Source: Phytophthora quininea
Taxonomy: Eukaryota > Oomycota > Peronosporomycetes > Peronosporales > Peronosporaceae
Length of the DNA stretch: 64,000 bases
Reading direction: 5' to 3'
NCBI GenBank assembly: GCA_011947345.1
Contig: JAAVTG010000190.1
Location: 1 to 64,000, forward strand
This document shows positions 31,305-43,100 of this stretch, in pieces (the first letter of the stretch is position 1; the number at the start of each line of letters is the position of its first letter). Both the position numbers and the translations under genes were made by a program. Below the pieces are notes generated by a model that was not told the DNA's origin, did no database searches, and was given only the letters and a program-made list of their open reading frames with translations.

Positions 31305-32849
31305 TTACAGCTCAGACCCCTCCACAGTCGCATGTTCTGTCATCGGGTCCACAGCATGAGCGACTTGTTGCTTTTCATCGCCAGTTGGTTGACCCGATAA
31401 GTTTGCCCAGCTTGGGAGCGGCACGGCAAACGACCAGCTCGGCGATTGGTATCGATACGAATGGAGCCACAGCACCGTGTCTTCCTCGCAGTCCACTGGC
31501 CGATTCTCCTTCGCAGCTGTACAGGCCTCACAAACTCGAATACACCGCTTTTCTTCATCCTCATCGACTTCTTCCTCGTTTCCGTCGGCTGGGATTGAAT
31601 CAGCCGGACGTTCTTCGACCTTGCTCTCAGTTTCCCTAGACATCGCTTTTCTGATCTTCTTTGGTCCATACATGGGGTCGTTTACGATCGGGAACCCGAG
31701 GTGCTGCAGGTGGACGCGGATCTGGTGTGTGCGTCCCGTGACCAGCAAGCACTCGACAATACTTTCGCCACCTACAGCTTCCCCTCGTCGACGCACCAAC
31801 GTGATGCAGGCTTTTGAATCGGGTGAGTCGGTCACTCCGCGAAGATGCCCCTGTCTAGGAGAAACCATCCCAATTGGAGCCGTCATGCGCCAGAATCCGT
31901 CGTGAGCGCTCTCAATTTTCACCAGCCCTGAACTTAGTCCTTGGACGTCTGCAAGTCCTTCCTCATCTGTAGGAAATTCGCCCTGCACTCTGGCCACGTA
32001 AAACTTTTGCACCGATCTATCACAGCTTCCGTCCGTAGACGTCGCTGTGAGCTCTGCCGTCAGACTGCGAGCTTTGTCCGCAGACTTGGCCAGTATCAAC
32101 AGCCCGGATGTGAGTCGATCCAGACGATGCACCGGAAACAGCTCCAGCTTCCTATCAGCCTTGAGTACTGTCGTGAGTGCGTTAAACTGGTAGCTGCCTG
32201 TCGGGTGCACTGGCAGTCCCGAGGGTTTGTCCACCACCACCACCTCCGCCGCCTCGAAGCAAATCCACTCAGTCGACAGGTTTGTTAAATCTGACTGGCC
32301 CACCGCTGGTAGATGCACACTGGGCTCATGTCGGTGCTTGACGTGCTCTAAGAAGTCTCCAGTATTGACTACAGTATCCAAATCCGCTGGTTGTCCATTA
32401 AGTCGGACGAGTCCCAACTGCACCGCCTGCCTGCAGTACTCGGTCGAGAGCGTCGGGAATTCCGCCGCAAACAGCTCGCGCAGTGATCTGCCACTCCACC
32501 GGCCTTTGGCAAACAGCGCAAAGCGGTGAACGTACGGCTCGATGCTGCGGATCACGCAGCCTGCCGTTGCTTGGTTGACGCAGGTGGACGACGTACACTT
32601 CCCATAGTGGATGGTGGGGGACGGACGAGCGGACGCGTCCGCTGCCGCGAGTCTCGACTGGCGCTGGTTCCTGCGCTTCCTCTTGGACGGCGACACTCCA
32701 TCCGCGGCCTGCTGGGCTTTCCGTGCTGCCAACCACTTGGCCTTGTCCTGCTTGCGCTGCTGCTTCTTGCTGAGCGGGGCAAGCGACGGTGGAGCCTCGT
32801 CCACCATTGGATTCCGAATAGTGGACGGGGCGGATAAACGAAGAGCCAT
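31305..32849 (-). CDS. RNA pseudouridine synthase, RluA/PUS9-RPUSD2 family
   Basis: Open frame of 514 residues from the ATG at 32849. The first 100 residues are basic (KKQQRKQDKAKWLAARKAQQ, then KRKRRNQRQSR). A short S4-like region follows (LRELFAAEFPTLS, VRLNGQPADLDTVVNTGD). The catalytic domain begins WICFEAAEVVVVDKPSGLPVHPTG and has the active-site Asp in FPVHRLDRLTSGLLILAK. The C-lobe is TGRTHQIRVHLQHLGFPI, then NDPMYGP. Cys- and Asp/Glu-rich segments near the end resemble the RIB2/PUS9 and RPUSD2 type, which modify tRNA (position 32 in yeast) or mRNA. The start is 52 bp from a Copia LTR, so the native promoter is probably displaced. Confidence 0.9.
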   Translation of the reverse strand: MALRLSAPSTIRNPMVDEAPPSLAPLSKKQQRKQDKAKWLAARKAQQAADGVSPSKRKRRNQRQSRLAAADASARPSPTIHYGKCTSSTCVNQATAGCVIRSIEPYVHRFALFAKGRWSGRSLRELFAAEFPTLSTEYCRQAVQLGLVRLNGQPADLDTVVNTGDFLEHVKHRHEPSVHLPAVGQSDLTNLSTEWICFEAAEVVVVDKPSGLPVHPTGSYQFNALTTVLKADRKLELFPVHRLDRLTSGLLILAKSADKARSLTAELTATSTDGSCDRSVQKFYVARVQGEFPTDEEGLADVQGLSSGLVKIESAHDGFWRMTAPIGMVSPRQGHLRGVTDSPDSKACITLVRRRGEAVGGESIVECLLVTGRTHQIRVHLQHLGFPIVNDPMYGPKKIRKAMSRETESKVEERPADSIPADGNEEEVDEDEEKRCIRVCEACTAAKENRPVDCEEDTVLWLHSYRYQSPSWSFAVPLPSWANLSGQPTGDEKQQVAHAVDPMTEHATVEGSEL

Positions 32850-32896
32850 CAGCACGAGATCAACCACGAGAAGAGCTTCCACCGCTGCTCCAATAG

Positions 32897-32901
32897 CGTA
32901 G
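32897..32901. repeat. Target-site duplication CGTAG (left, Copia)
   Basis: CGTAG directly precedes the 5' LTR and is repeated at 37988-37992 directly after the 3' LTR. Confidence 0.9.
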
Positions 32902-33111
32902 TGTTCGAACTTGCGTGCGCACGGTGGACAGCCGATGGCGATAAGATCGGCGGTGGCCCAGCATGAGCGGATGCAGCGCTAGTAGTCCAGAAAGATAGCG
33001 GACAGCAGGTTGAACCAAGTCCACGTGTGTAGGCCACGGCGTGGAGGCCGACAGCGGCGAGATAATGCTCAGTCTCAAAAGTTCTTCCAACTGCACAAGT
33101 CCAATTCAACA
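32902..33111 (+). repeat. Copia 5' LTR (210 bp)
   Basis: TGTTCGAACTT...CAATTCAACA. It differs from the 3' LTR at three positions (base 5, the AGATAG/AGATTG site and the GTCTCAAAA/GTCTTAAAA site). Confidence 0.92.
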
Positions 33112-33128
33112 GGTTATGAGCCCAAACG
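33112..33128 (+). promoter_or_regulatory. Copia primer-binding site, half-tRNA-Met type
   Basis: GGTTATGAGCCCAAACG directly follows the 5' LTR. Its complement matches a tRNA-Met anticodon-loop region (GGGCTCATAACC), not a tRNA 3' end. This is the arrangement known for Drosophila copia, which is primed by a half tRNA-iMet. The first ATG of gag (33116) lies inside it. Confidence 0.65.
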
Positions 33129-36100
33129 GTTCCAACTCGTCCTCCCAGCAGCCCTCTCCGGCGTCCGGCATTGCCGACACTGACGTGCATACACTCAACG
33201 TCGTCACTGACCCGTTCGAGCTGTTTGAGGAAGCCCACTCGGTCGTGGCTGCCTCTGACGGGAACGAGCAAGAGAGCCGAGCTTCAGACGCGGTCTCTGA
33301 GCGGATGGATCGACTTGAGGGGCTCCTCGAAGGGATGGTGCGGCGACAGAACGAGTTCATCGCCAACCAAGAAGAGCGGGCTCGGCTCGCTGCGTCGTCG
33401 CCGGCACCGACCTCCGAGCGCTCATACGCCGGTTCAAGCGCGTTTACCGACTTCATACGCGCGAGCGACCGACGGATGAGGTTGAACTCGCTGGACGAGT
33501 CGATGCACACTGCAACTCCGACAGCACCACGACGCACACCGTCGCTTCAACCGCCGCCGCAGCCTGTGGCGAGACCGCCACCGCAAATGCCGCCGCATTC
33601 GGAGCCGCAGTTCGTGCCCCTGGCCAACTTCGGACTCAAGGTGCCGAAGCCCAGGGACCTCGACTGGCCCGGCTTCACGAAGTTCTCCGGCATGGAGACG
33701 TACGTCGGCGTGGGTGCTGACTTCAAGGCGTGGGGACTGCGGTTCCTACAAAGACTCGGCGCAGCCGAGCAGATGAGCGGCGGGGCATGGCCGGAGGAGT
33801 TCAAGATCCTCGCGCTCAATGGAAAGCTGGAGGGTGCGGCCCTCAGCTACTTTGAGAAGATGCTGCCCGTGTGGACGATGGTGTCGCACACGCTGGAGCA
33901 CGTCATGAACAGCATGCTGTCGCTGTACATGACGCCGATTCCGTCGATGAAGAGGATCGAGATGATGGGGGCCGAGAAAGACCGCAACAAGACTTGGCCG
34001 GAGCACTTTCAGTTCCTCGTGTATGTGGCGGAGCGATATGGCAACACGGAGCAGAGCGTGCTCCAGTGTCTGTGCAAGTCGGCACCCGCGAATGTTCGGA
34101 CGGCGATGTTGACTCGGATCGACACGCGACGGACAGACTACCTGCAACAAGCAGCTGAGCTCGTGGCGTTCGCGATTGACTTCGACATCAACATGAACAG
34201 GCAGCTGTACAGCAACGGGAGTGGAGGCGGCCGAGGCGGTCGCAACGGACGTGGACGAGGTGGTCGCTTCTCCGGTGGGGGCCGAGGCAGCCAAAATGGT
34301 CGCGGAGACGAGTACGTCGCTCGGGTAAGCAGCGGCGAGTCGCGCACGTGCTACGGGTGTGGCGAGGTTGGGCATATCAAGACCAATTGTCCTAATCGCG
34401 AAGGAAATAGTGGCGCTGCATCGTCAACCCGAGTCGCGCTGGCGGTGAGGACGAGCGCCAACGTAGACCCGGCCGCGTGGATTTTGGACAGCGGGTCCAG
34501 TGTCCATCTTGTCAATGACCCCAGGCTGCTCAAGAACGCGATGGAGTGCGACACGAAGTGCAGGGCGGCAAACGACACGATGGTGCACGCGAGTAAGGTC
34601 GGATCGGTCGAGCTGCGGACGGTGGTCGACGGCCGAGAAGTGGTGATTGACCTGACGGAGGTCTACTACTCGGCGAGCCTCCCCGACAACATCATCAGCT
34701 ACGGGACCCTCGAGGAGCGCGGGGTGTTCCTCGAGCGGCACGATGGCAAGAGCTACGCTGTCCGCCAAACCGACGGTCTGCGGATCTTCGAGGTGCACCG
34801 GCGCAACAAGGTTCTGACGGTCGACGTCATGGGCGAAAAGACGAGAGAGGCGCGCGTTCGTGTGGTGAGCGCCGCCGTACACGAGTCGAGCGCAGCGATC
34901 GACGAGGCGGTGACCGAGATGACGCTGCTGGCGTTGCACCAGCGACTGGGACACCTCGCGTACGACACGGTCGAGCGAATGGCCGACGCAGAAGGCTCGG
35001 GTATTCGGCTCACGGATCTCGTGCGGCCAAACTGCCTGACATGCGCGCAAGGAAAACAGCACAAGAACAACCAGTCGAAGAAGGACACAGGTGACCACGC
35101 ACCGATCGACAAAATCGGCGGCGTGATCGGCTCCGACATCAAGGGGCCAATGACCCCTCGACCGGCGCGGCAACAGGTACATGATTAACTTCGTGGACTA
35201 CTCAACGAACTACGTGCGCGTGTTCGTGTCCAAGAACAAGGTGGCCGCCACGAAGATGTTCGAACACTTTCTAGTGTACTTCGAGAAACGCTTCAATTGC
35301 AAGATCCACGTGCTGCGCACGGACGGTGGCAAGGAGTACGTGAACGTTGATCCATTCTGCAAGGCGACAGGCGTGAGACGCCAGATCAGCGAGGCAAAGA
35401 ACCAAGCGTCGAACGGCAAGGCCGAGCGGATGCACAGGACAGTGCTCAACATGGCACGCTGCATGCTGTTTGCGAGCGGCCTGGCACTGCACTTTGGGGC
35501 GATGCGGTCGAGTACGCAACGTACGTGCTGAATCGCAGCTCGTGCAGCGCAAACCCCAAGCGCATGGCTCCGCTGGAGATGCTGACTGGCACGTCGCCAA
35601 ACCTGGCGGACATGGTGACGTTCGGTAGCCCGTGCACGGCGTTCCGAGATCCCGGTAAGAAGGCGTGGAAGCCACGCGCGCAGGTGGGCATGATCATCGG
35701 CAAGAACGACGAGACCAAAGGCTTCAGGGTCTACCTGCCCAAGGACAGGGTGGTGATCACAACGCAGCACCTTCAGAACGTCGAGACGCTGAACAACGAG
35801 CAGAACGCGCAACTGCAAGCGCAACTCGAGCTCGAAGATCCAAATTTGCGACGCGCCGTGGCCGAGCGCGACGAAGCTGTCAAGCGGAAGGAGCCGACAG
35901 CAAGCGGAACGCCTGCAGCGGCACCCGAGCGTGCGACAGCAAACAAGCAGATGACGTCCAAGTCGACGAAGAAGGCTGCGAAGGCGGCCAGGAAGAAAGT
36001 TAAGGACGCGTTGAGAGAGAATTTTGGTTCGGAAGGAGCCGCCACCGGCGACGAGCATTTGCCATCAAGCGAAGTGCAGCCCACCAGGATGAGGACACGG

Positions 36101-37762
36101 AACATGGGCACCAAACACGTGCGAGTGAACGCGGTTTTGCTGGTCGACCCGAAGATTTTCAGGAGGCGATGCGCGACCCGCGGTGTGAGAAGTGGAAGGA
36201 GGCTATGAGGACCGAGATCGAGGCACTCGAGCAAAACTCAACATGGAAAGTGATCGTCAAGCCGCGTGGCGCCAAGTTGTTGCACTCCAAGTGGGTCTAC
36301 AAGCTCAAGCTGCACGCAGACGGCTCAATCGAGAGGTACAAGGCTCGACTTGTGGCGCGCGGAGACGAGCAAGTCTACGGCGTCGACTACACCTTCACGT
36401 TTTCGGCGGTGATGGAAATGACCTCGGGTAAGGTGATCCTCGCGGTATCGCGGATCTGGCGGGTACCGGCGCGCCACGGCGACGTGCCAAGCGCGTACGT
36501 GAAAGCGGAGAAGGAGCCGGAATTGGAAATTCTGCTCCACATTCCACAGGGAATGGAGATCACCGACGAGCTGCTAAAGAAGCTCGGCGTCAAGGACAAG
36601 CGGGAGCTCGCGCTGCGGCTCGAGAAGGGTCTATACGGGCTCAAACAGTCCGGGAGGCTGTGGAATCTGATGCTTCATGGGGTCCTCTTGTCACTTGGCT
36701 TTCGCCAGTGTTATACAGACAGCTGCCTGTACGTCAAGGTCGAGGCCGACGGCACGACGTTGGTCGGCATCTACGTGGACGACATCCTTGTAACGGGCAC
36801 CAGCGTGCAGAAAGTGAACGCCTTCTTCAAGGACATGAGGATCGTCGAGCTCAAGGACCTCGGCATGGTGACCAAGTTCCTCGGTATCGCTTTCGACTAC
36901 GATGACGAGACAGGGTGGGCGCTCAACCAGGAGACGATGATCAACGAGGTGCTCGAGAAGTTCGGCTTGAGCGAGGCGGCGCCAGTTCGTGTGCCAATTG
37001 GCGGCGAGGAAGGCGAAGAACACGGCGAGTTGCTGCCGACGGGCGGCTGCGGCTCACCGCAGCGACCGACAGTTCAAACGTTTCAGTCACTAGTGGGCAG
37101 CTTGCTTTGGATCGCCAGGTGCACGCGGCCGGACATCGCGTTCGCCGTGCATCAGGTGACCCGACACTCACGCGCCCCGCCAAGGCGACTGGCGACTGGC
37201 GAAGAAGATAGCCAAGTACCTCAAAGGAACGAAGAAACTCAAATTCACCATGGTAGGTGAGAAGGCGGCGAGGTGTGGCGACGGGGTGCTGGTAGAAGCG
37301 TTCAGCGACGCCGACTACGCTGCGGACAAGGCGGACCGGAAGTCCGTGAGCGGTGGCGTGCTGATGATGGCGGGTATGGTCGTTGGATGGGTGTGCAAGA
37401 AGCAGAAGTGTGTAGCTCTGTCAACTATGGAGGCGGAGTTTGTGGCGGCCAGCCAGACGACGGCCGAAATGCTGGGCATCGTGGAGCTGCTCAAGGAGAT
37501 TGGTGTACCAACGCAGCCAGCAGCGGTGCTGAACGTCGACAACCAAGCGGCGATAGCGCAGATCGAGGGCGAAGACACAAGTGGCCGAGCCAAGCACATC
37601 GACGTTCGGTTCAAGTTTGTGAAGGATTTTGCAAAGAAGAAGGTACTCAAGGTGCGTTACTGCGAGTCCAAGTGCATGCGGGCGGACATCCTGACCAAGA
37701 CACTTCCTGCTCCGCGCCTCGACGAATTGCGCGAGCTTGTTATGCTCTCCGGCCAGGATTGA
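33116..37762 (+). CDS. Copia gag-pol polyprotein (frame-broken)
   Basis: The start is placed at ATG 33116, just after the LTR. Gag runs to about 34320 and ends in a Gly/Arg-rich stretch and the zinc knuckle CYGCGEVGHIKTNC. Protease has WILDSGSSVHLVND. Pre-integrase has LLALHQRLGHLAYDTVERM and CLTCAQGKQH. Integrase core has the first Asp region before 35190 (GSDIKGPM), the second in VLRTDGGKEY, and the Glu in QASNGKAERMHRT. Reverse transcriptase begins WKEAMRTEIEALEQNSTW and has the active site IYVDDILVTG. RNase H has EAFSDADYAADKADRKS and ALSTMEAEFVAASQ. The frame shifts at the four homopolymers listed for the whole element. It stops at 37762. Confidence 0.9.
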
Positions 37763-37768
37763 CCTCCC

Positions 37769-37777
37769 GGGAAGGAG
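37769..37777 (+). promoter_or_regulatory. Copia polypurine tract
   Basis: GGGAAGGAG lies directly before the TGTTGG start of the 3' LTR, the expected plus-strand primer position. Confidence 0.7.
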
Positions 37778-37987
37778 TGTTGGAACTTGCGTGCGCACGG
37801 TGGACAGCCGATGGCGATAAGATCGGCGGTGGCCCAGCATGAGCGGATGCAGCGCTAGTAGTCCAGAAAGATTGCGGACAGCAGGTTGAACCAAGTCCAC
37901 GTGTGTAGGCCACGGCGTGGAGGCCGACAGCGGCGAGATAATGCTCAGTCTTAAAAGTTCTTCCAACTGCACAAGTCCAATTCAACA
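37778..37987 (+). repeat. Copia 3' LTR (210 bp)
   Basis: TGTTGGAACTT...CAATTCAACA, followed directly by the CGTAG duplication at 37988-37992. Confidence 0.92.
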
Positions 37988-37992
37988 CGTAG

Positions 37993-38463
37993 CCACGAGG
38001 GTAAAGTGGCTGACATTGTGCCAAGAAATCCTTTAGACTTCTTGGAGTATAGTCTGCAGATGACGCTCCCCAGCAGAGGTGTCAATAGTGACGAGAGCTC
38101 AAGACGATTTCCGGCGAGGAGGCAGTCGAACCTTGCCGCCTAGGGATATCTGCTGACCAAGTACTACAACATTGCGGTTGGAGGTGACGGTGAAAAGTTC
38201 TTCGGGGCAGGCATGGAGGAATCGTTTACTGTTTCTTCGGGTGCCGGTTGCAATCGCTGCGAGTTCTCCGAAGCAATTTGTTCGGTTAATCTGCCTCAAC
38301 TCAACTATTGCTAACGTTGGGTCGATACTCACTTCCGTCTCATTCAAGAAGATTTATACCATTCAATTCGCTTGAGCTTGCAGGATCTTGAGCGACGGCT
38401 TCAAAGTAATGTCGGGCAATTCGCCAGTGGGCAAGTAAGGTCGTCGAATGTCAGCTATACTAC
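37993..38463. other. Flank between Copia and the first ZNFX1-like relic
   Basis: No coding region with support. The CGTAG at 37988-37992 should continue the sequence found left of the element at 32896, that is, the promoter of the pseudouridine synthase gene. Confidence 0.4.
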
Positions 38464-40080
38464 TTGCCGTTTAATTTGAGAATGCCGCTCAAACACACGT
38501 TTGAAGGCGTTCATCGTGGTTCGCACTCAATACGTTTTGGCCTCTGTTTCGACATTAGCTCCCGATCGACTTGTCAGCCCGGCATGGTTGGACAAAGCGC
38601 AATGGATCGTACCAAAGTACTACAAGAAGTTTGGACAAATAGACTGCCGTTTAACGGCATGATGGCAGTGGCAACGATTGGCGAAGAAGGCTTTCAGATC
38701 GAGCATGATCTTGAGCTTCTGGTAAAGAACGATGTCGTCGGAGTGACTGCGCAGCCTTTTGAGACTTGGGACTTCGCAGTTCTTGAGCGATGGCGGAAAA
38801 AGCGACCCTTTTTCTGGTGGAATTCAACAAGGTATTTTTTAATGCATACGGACACCAGTTCTCTGTGCTCTGAGTGTTTGTGGAGAAGACTGTCGCGGAA
38901 GTTCTGCCATGTTCGTGGCGATATAAATGCCAAGGACAAGACTGTGGATGTTGTGCTCTTCAGGACGTACGACGAGATTGACCCGTACGATGATCCGGTA
39001 TTTGTTCTCCCGTGTCGTAGGAGGGTGTATACCATCGAGACGCTTGATAGCACGCTGAGCATGACCAAATAAAACGACAGAAATGGCAAATCGCTGGGTG
39101 CGCTACCAGAAGCGTTCAATGACATTCCTCGCTGTCCGAATTCTAAGAACCGAATTCGAGGTCTCCGTAGATACGGCCGCGTAACTAAGCGAGCTGCAAT
39201 TAATGCGGCCGGAAAGAAATTAATTTCTCATGGACACCTTCAGCTCATTGAATTGCAGCACTGTGTGGATGATGCAGTCGAAGTTGGTAGCCTGACGCGA
39301 GATTGGTCGCTGCGGAAGGGGGGAGAGGGAGAAATTCGAGCTATCGGCGATATGGTGAAGCGAGCGCCATGCCAAAAAGCCTACGAATCGTGCGTGTCGT
39401 TGCTGAAGAGGGCGAAAAGGACCAGAACCAGTTCAGCCTAAGCATCCGCGTGGAGAAGGCCCCGACTTCGAATTCCTTTGCAGCTCGACGAGCTTGTTGC
39501 TCTGCCATGTTCAGTCGGGTGGTTCCTCCACCTAGCATCAAAAGTTGCGCCGAAAGAAGCAACGCATTGCCAGCGTACGGGAATATTGAGTTGAACATGG
39601 GGAGATCGTTCGTGTGAATATCCACATCACCACCACCCAGATCTTGTTGACACACGCGACCAACGCGTTCAAAAAATCGGTAGACAGAAGAAGAGGATCA
39701 AGAACGTCGACAAGCTGCCGAGGTATGCACCTCCGAGGCCGACGAACTTCTAAACGACCTGGAATAGGTCCCTCCGTCGTTCCGCTCGCTGCACGAGAAA
39801 GAAGTTACTGCTCTCCGCGACCAATTGTCCACCATATTGAAGGAAGCAGTGAGTACTCTATCGAGTGAAGAGCTAATCGAGTACAAATGGCCATGCAGTG
39901 TCCAGAGTGCGGGGCGGCTGTCGGTGGGAACAACCACATTTCCGTGGAAGACAACGAGGCATGCAGATGGACATTTTGTGAGGCAAGTGGCATTAGCGAT
40001 AATTTTCGTAGCTTTACCACAGTATTCCCTGCCTCTGCCGCTACTACGGTGCTCAAATTCTGTGGTATTTGATGGGAAAT
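38464..40080 (+). pseudogene. ZNFX1-like helicase relic with a deleted helicase core
   Basis: The first part (to about 38835) matches the conserved block before the helicase in the second copy (LPFNGMMAVATIGEEGFQIE against LPFNGMVALVNYRNGAMQVV). It then jumps to the C-terminal block DEIDPYDDPVFVLPC, then VYTIETLDSTL, and IRGLRRYGRVTKRAAINAA. The final Cys motif of the family, CPECGAAVGGNNH, is at about 39895-39935. Both helicase motifs and the NFX1 fingers are missing. Several frame breaks exist after 39075. It looks like an internal deletion of a paralogue of the gene at 40133-58843. Confidence 0.65.
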
Positions 40081-40132
40081 AGCTTAATTGCCGTCACTCG
40101 TCTCAACCTCTGACGCCGGGTCTCATTTCTAG

Positions 40133-43100
40133 TTGCCAACGGCATTTGTCAATCCAAGATTTGCGTCTCTGGTAGCAAACCATGACCCAGAGAGTATGTC
40201 ACCATTCCAGCGAGGCAGTTGCCGGTATGGTTCTTCGTGCAGATTCTCTCACAGGAGCACGGCGCTCTTTGGACACGAAAACTTTCCCAACGAGAACATC
40301 ATGTCACCGTTTTCATCGGAAAGCCTTCGACGCCAGCTGACAGAAAAACGTAAGGCGGGCATGCTTTCTGGGAGCCATTCTGACGCATGCGTTTGGCCCA
40401 GCTCACAGCTATCAAGTAGCCAGCTTCGCCTTCTCACAAGCCAAACGCAAACCCAAGCGCAGAACTTCGTTAACAGCGGACTAAACGCCCTGACTAAGGA
40501 TGACACAGCTTTCGAGCTTGTTAAAGAGCTGGGAGAAATCCGTGGACTCGGGCTTACAGTTCTTAAAGAAGTTATTGATCTTGAATATTCACTTAACGCT
40601 GGTAGACAACGCGATGTCATGTCGTTCCAGCGAGTGCTCGTGCCGTTGGTGACGATGCTTACGATGCGACGGATGGAGATGATCAGCCGACATTGACCGA
40701 AGCAAACCACGTGTACGCCTTCGTACGCACTGCGCATGGCAAGCTGTGCGAGAAGTACTTGGCTTGCTTGGACCAGGTGGCTGAACGACACAGTGTCAAA
40801 GACCTGGATTTATCTCACGAAAGCTTCTTGAGAGATTCTTTAGGTCGAAAGTACGCTCTATTGAGCTTCACGCAAGTGTGTCTCCCACTCATCCGCTTGT
40901 TGTTCTTGTTGGCGAACAAGTTTCAAGATGTCATATTCGAGGACTCTTTTCGCGAGGCTGTGAATGGCGTTGATTCATCACTTGCCAAGTGGGTAGAACA
41001 CGAGACGACAGCTAGTGACAGCTCACTCGATTCCACAATGTGCTTCCAGTTGAAGAGGGAAGAAGTGATGAGGTTGCACAATATGGTGCGTCGCAGTGGG
41101 CGGAGTATCGAAAGAGCTGCTACTCTGAAAGATAGGACTGATGCGGAGAAGCAACTGGGAGCGAACGATCCGGTGGCTTGGGATTTTGAGGAAGTTGGCA
41201 TTCCTGAGCGAGCCGTGTCGGCTGATGGAAGAATTGGTCGTCACCATGATAACGATCATGAGGATATCACCGATATTCAAATCCTGCCAACGACACGGGA
41301 ATGTCTGAGTCGCGAATCACCTCTGCTGCCTGGTAACTTTCCTTTCCATGCGAAAGCTCACTGGCTGCCTCCAGGACCAGAACGTTGGGTAGATACACAC
41401 TTTCGCCTCTTTCGCGACGACTTGTGCGGTACGATTCGTTTAAGTCTGAAAGATTTCAAGCGAGGTTACAATGAGACCTTCGGGAAGGCATCAGGCGGTC
41501 GATGCCGACAGTCCGATGTAGACAACAGCGTGTATCCTGTTCACAAGATTGCTTTGTCGGTTGAACACACCGTTAGAGAAGTGGAACGTTGGGATGAGTT
41601 TCCTCGGTACCGAGCTGAACGCCAAAAACGAAATGGACTTTGTGTCGAGGTGAGGTTCAACAATACGTATCCGCCAAGGATGGCCCAACCAAACGAGCAA
41701 GGCAGTAGTGATGACATGGAGCAACGAGACGAATACGATGAATACGATGATGATGTGTTCGCCGAAGCTCGTAAGAAGTTTTGGGAGAAGTCGCGTTCCC
41801 TGCCATTTAATGGAATGGTAGCGCTGGTGAACTATAGGAATGGAGCCATGCAGGTGGTGTTTTGCCAAATTGCTGACCGTGATGTTGACGCTTTAGCTGC
41901 CAAGAATTCGTCCAGGATATCGTTGCGGCCCTACAATAGTCGGGACATAGTTGCCATCGAAGAATGGGCGGGCTTTACGCGTTCATCTCTGTTCCTGCTG
42001 GAGTTCAACAACGCTTTCTTTTTCGTATGAGCCAGTACTGCAGGCGCTCCAGTCACTCCGTCCAGCGACACTGCCGTTCTTGAAATATTTGGCACCGGAG
42101 GCACAACCAGCAGCAGGGGAATTGGAGATGGAAGTGCCGTTTTAGTGCCAGGCCCCCGAGTTTTTCTTCGACTTGAGTTCCGTCCTGCGGGGACATCCCA
42201 GAGCACCGGAAGATACAGTTTGACGCTTGCAACTACATCCTCAACTGCAGAATTCTAGACAGGAGTGCGAGGTTGAATTGGTACGCCACTCGATTTTGGA
42301 ACGGGATCAGGTGAAAGCTTTGGTGCAAGGTTTGAGTAGCCGAGTGGCGTGTGTCCAAGGTCTTCCTGGCACTGGAAAATCGTTCATTGGCTCTATGCTC
42401 ACTAAAATCATCTTGGATGCAGCCGTGGCGCCAGTGCTGATTGTTTGCTACACGAACCACGCGTTGGATCAATTCCTGTGCCAGTTACTGGATGTTGGCA
42501 TTGAAGTTCTTGTGCGTATTGGAGGCCAGTGCAAAGAACGATGGCTGGAAGCTCGTAATTTGAACTCTATCCACAAAACATATCTGCGGGGGTCATGGCG
42601 GCATCATTACGGACAATTGGATGGCTACGCACATGAGGCTGAGTCTGCATTGGCGTGACGAATCTGAGACCCACGACGTGTGGCAATGGAGTATTTCCCA
42701 TCGAAAGTCTTCTTTGAACAAGTGGCTTGAGGCTATGCGGGCTGAACGTGTTAATACGCTGGTTTCCGCCCAAAAGCGTTACCAAAACACATTGAAGGCC
42801 ATGAAAGCGATAAGAAACAATGTGGACGTGGATATTCTTCGGCGGGTGAAAGTCATCGGCATGACGACTACCGGTGTGGCGAAGTATCAGCACAAAATCG
42901 CGGCCGTGGCGCCTTGAGTTGTTATTTGCGAAGAAGCCGGCGAAGTTCTCGAGGCCCAGCTCATCGCCTGCCTCTCGCCGTCGTGCCAGCAGCTAGTACT
43001 GATCGGCGACCAATAAGCAACTTCGTCCGCACATTGCAAAGTACAACTTGAGCGTGGAAAGTGAACGGGGTTAGAAGTTTGCTTTAGATGTATCTATCTT

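Larger units (their letters stand above)
32902..37987 (+). mobile_element. Complete Ty1/Copia LTR retrotransposon (5,086 bp)
   Basis: The element is bounded by two 210-bp LTRs that start TGTT and end AACA, with a perfect 5-bp duplication CGTAG. The LTRs differ at three visible positions, so the insertion is recent. Inside, in Copia order, are gag with a zinc knuckle, aspartic protease, integrase, reverse transcriptase and RNase H. The coding frame breaks at four places, each at a short homopolymer: CCCC 35154-35157, TTT 35493-35495, CCC 36148-36150 and CCCC 37175-37178. Apart from these, every motif is intact. Confidence 0.95.

Noticed and set aside
34200..34320. Gly/Arg (RGG) repeat gene
   Set aside because: It is the Gly/Arg-rich stretch before the gag zinc knuckle of the Copia element.
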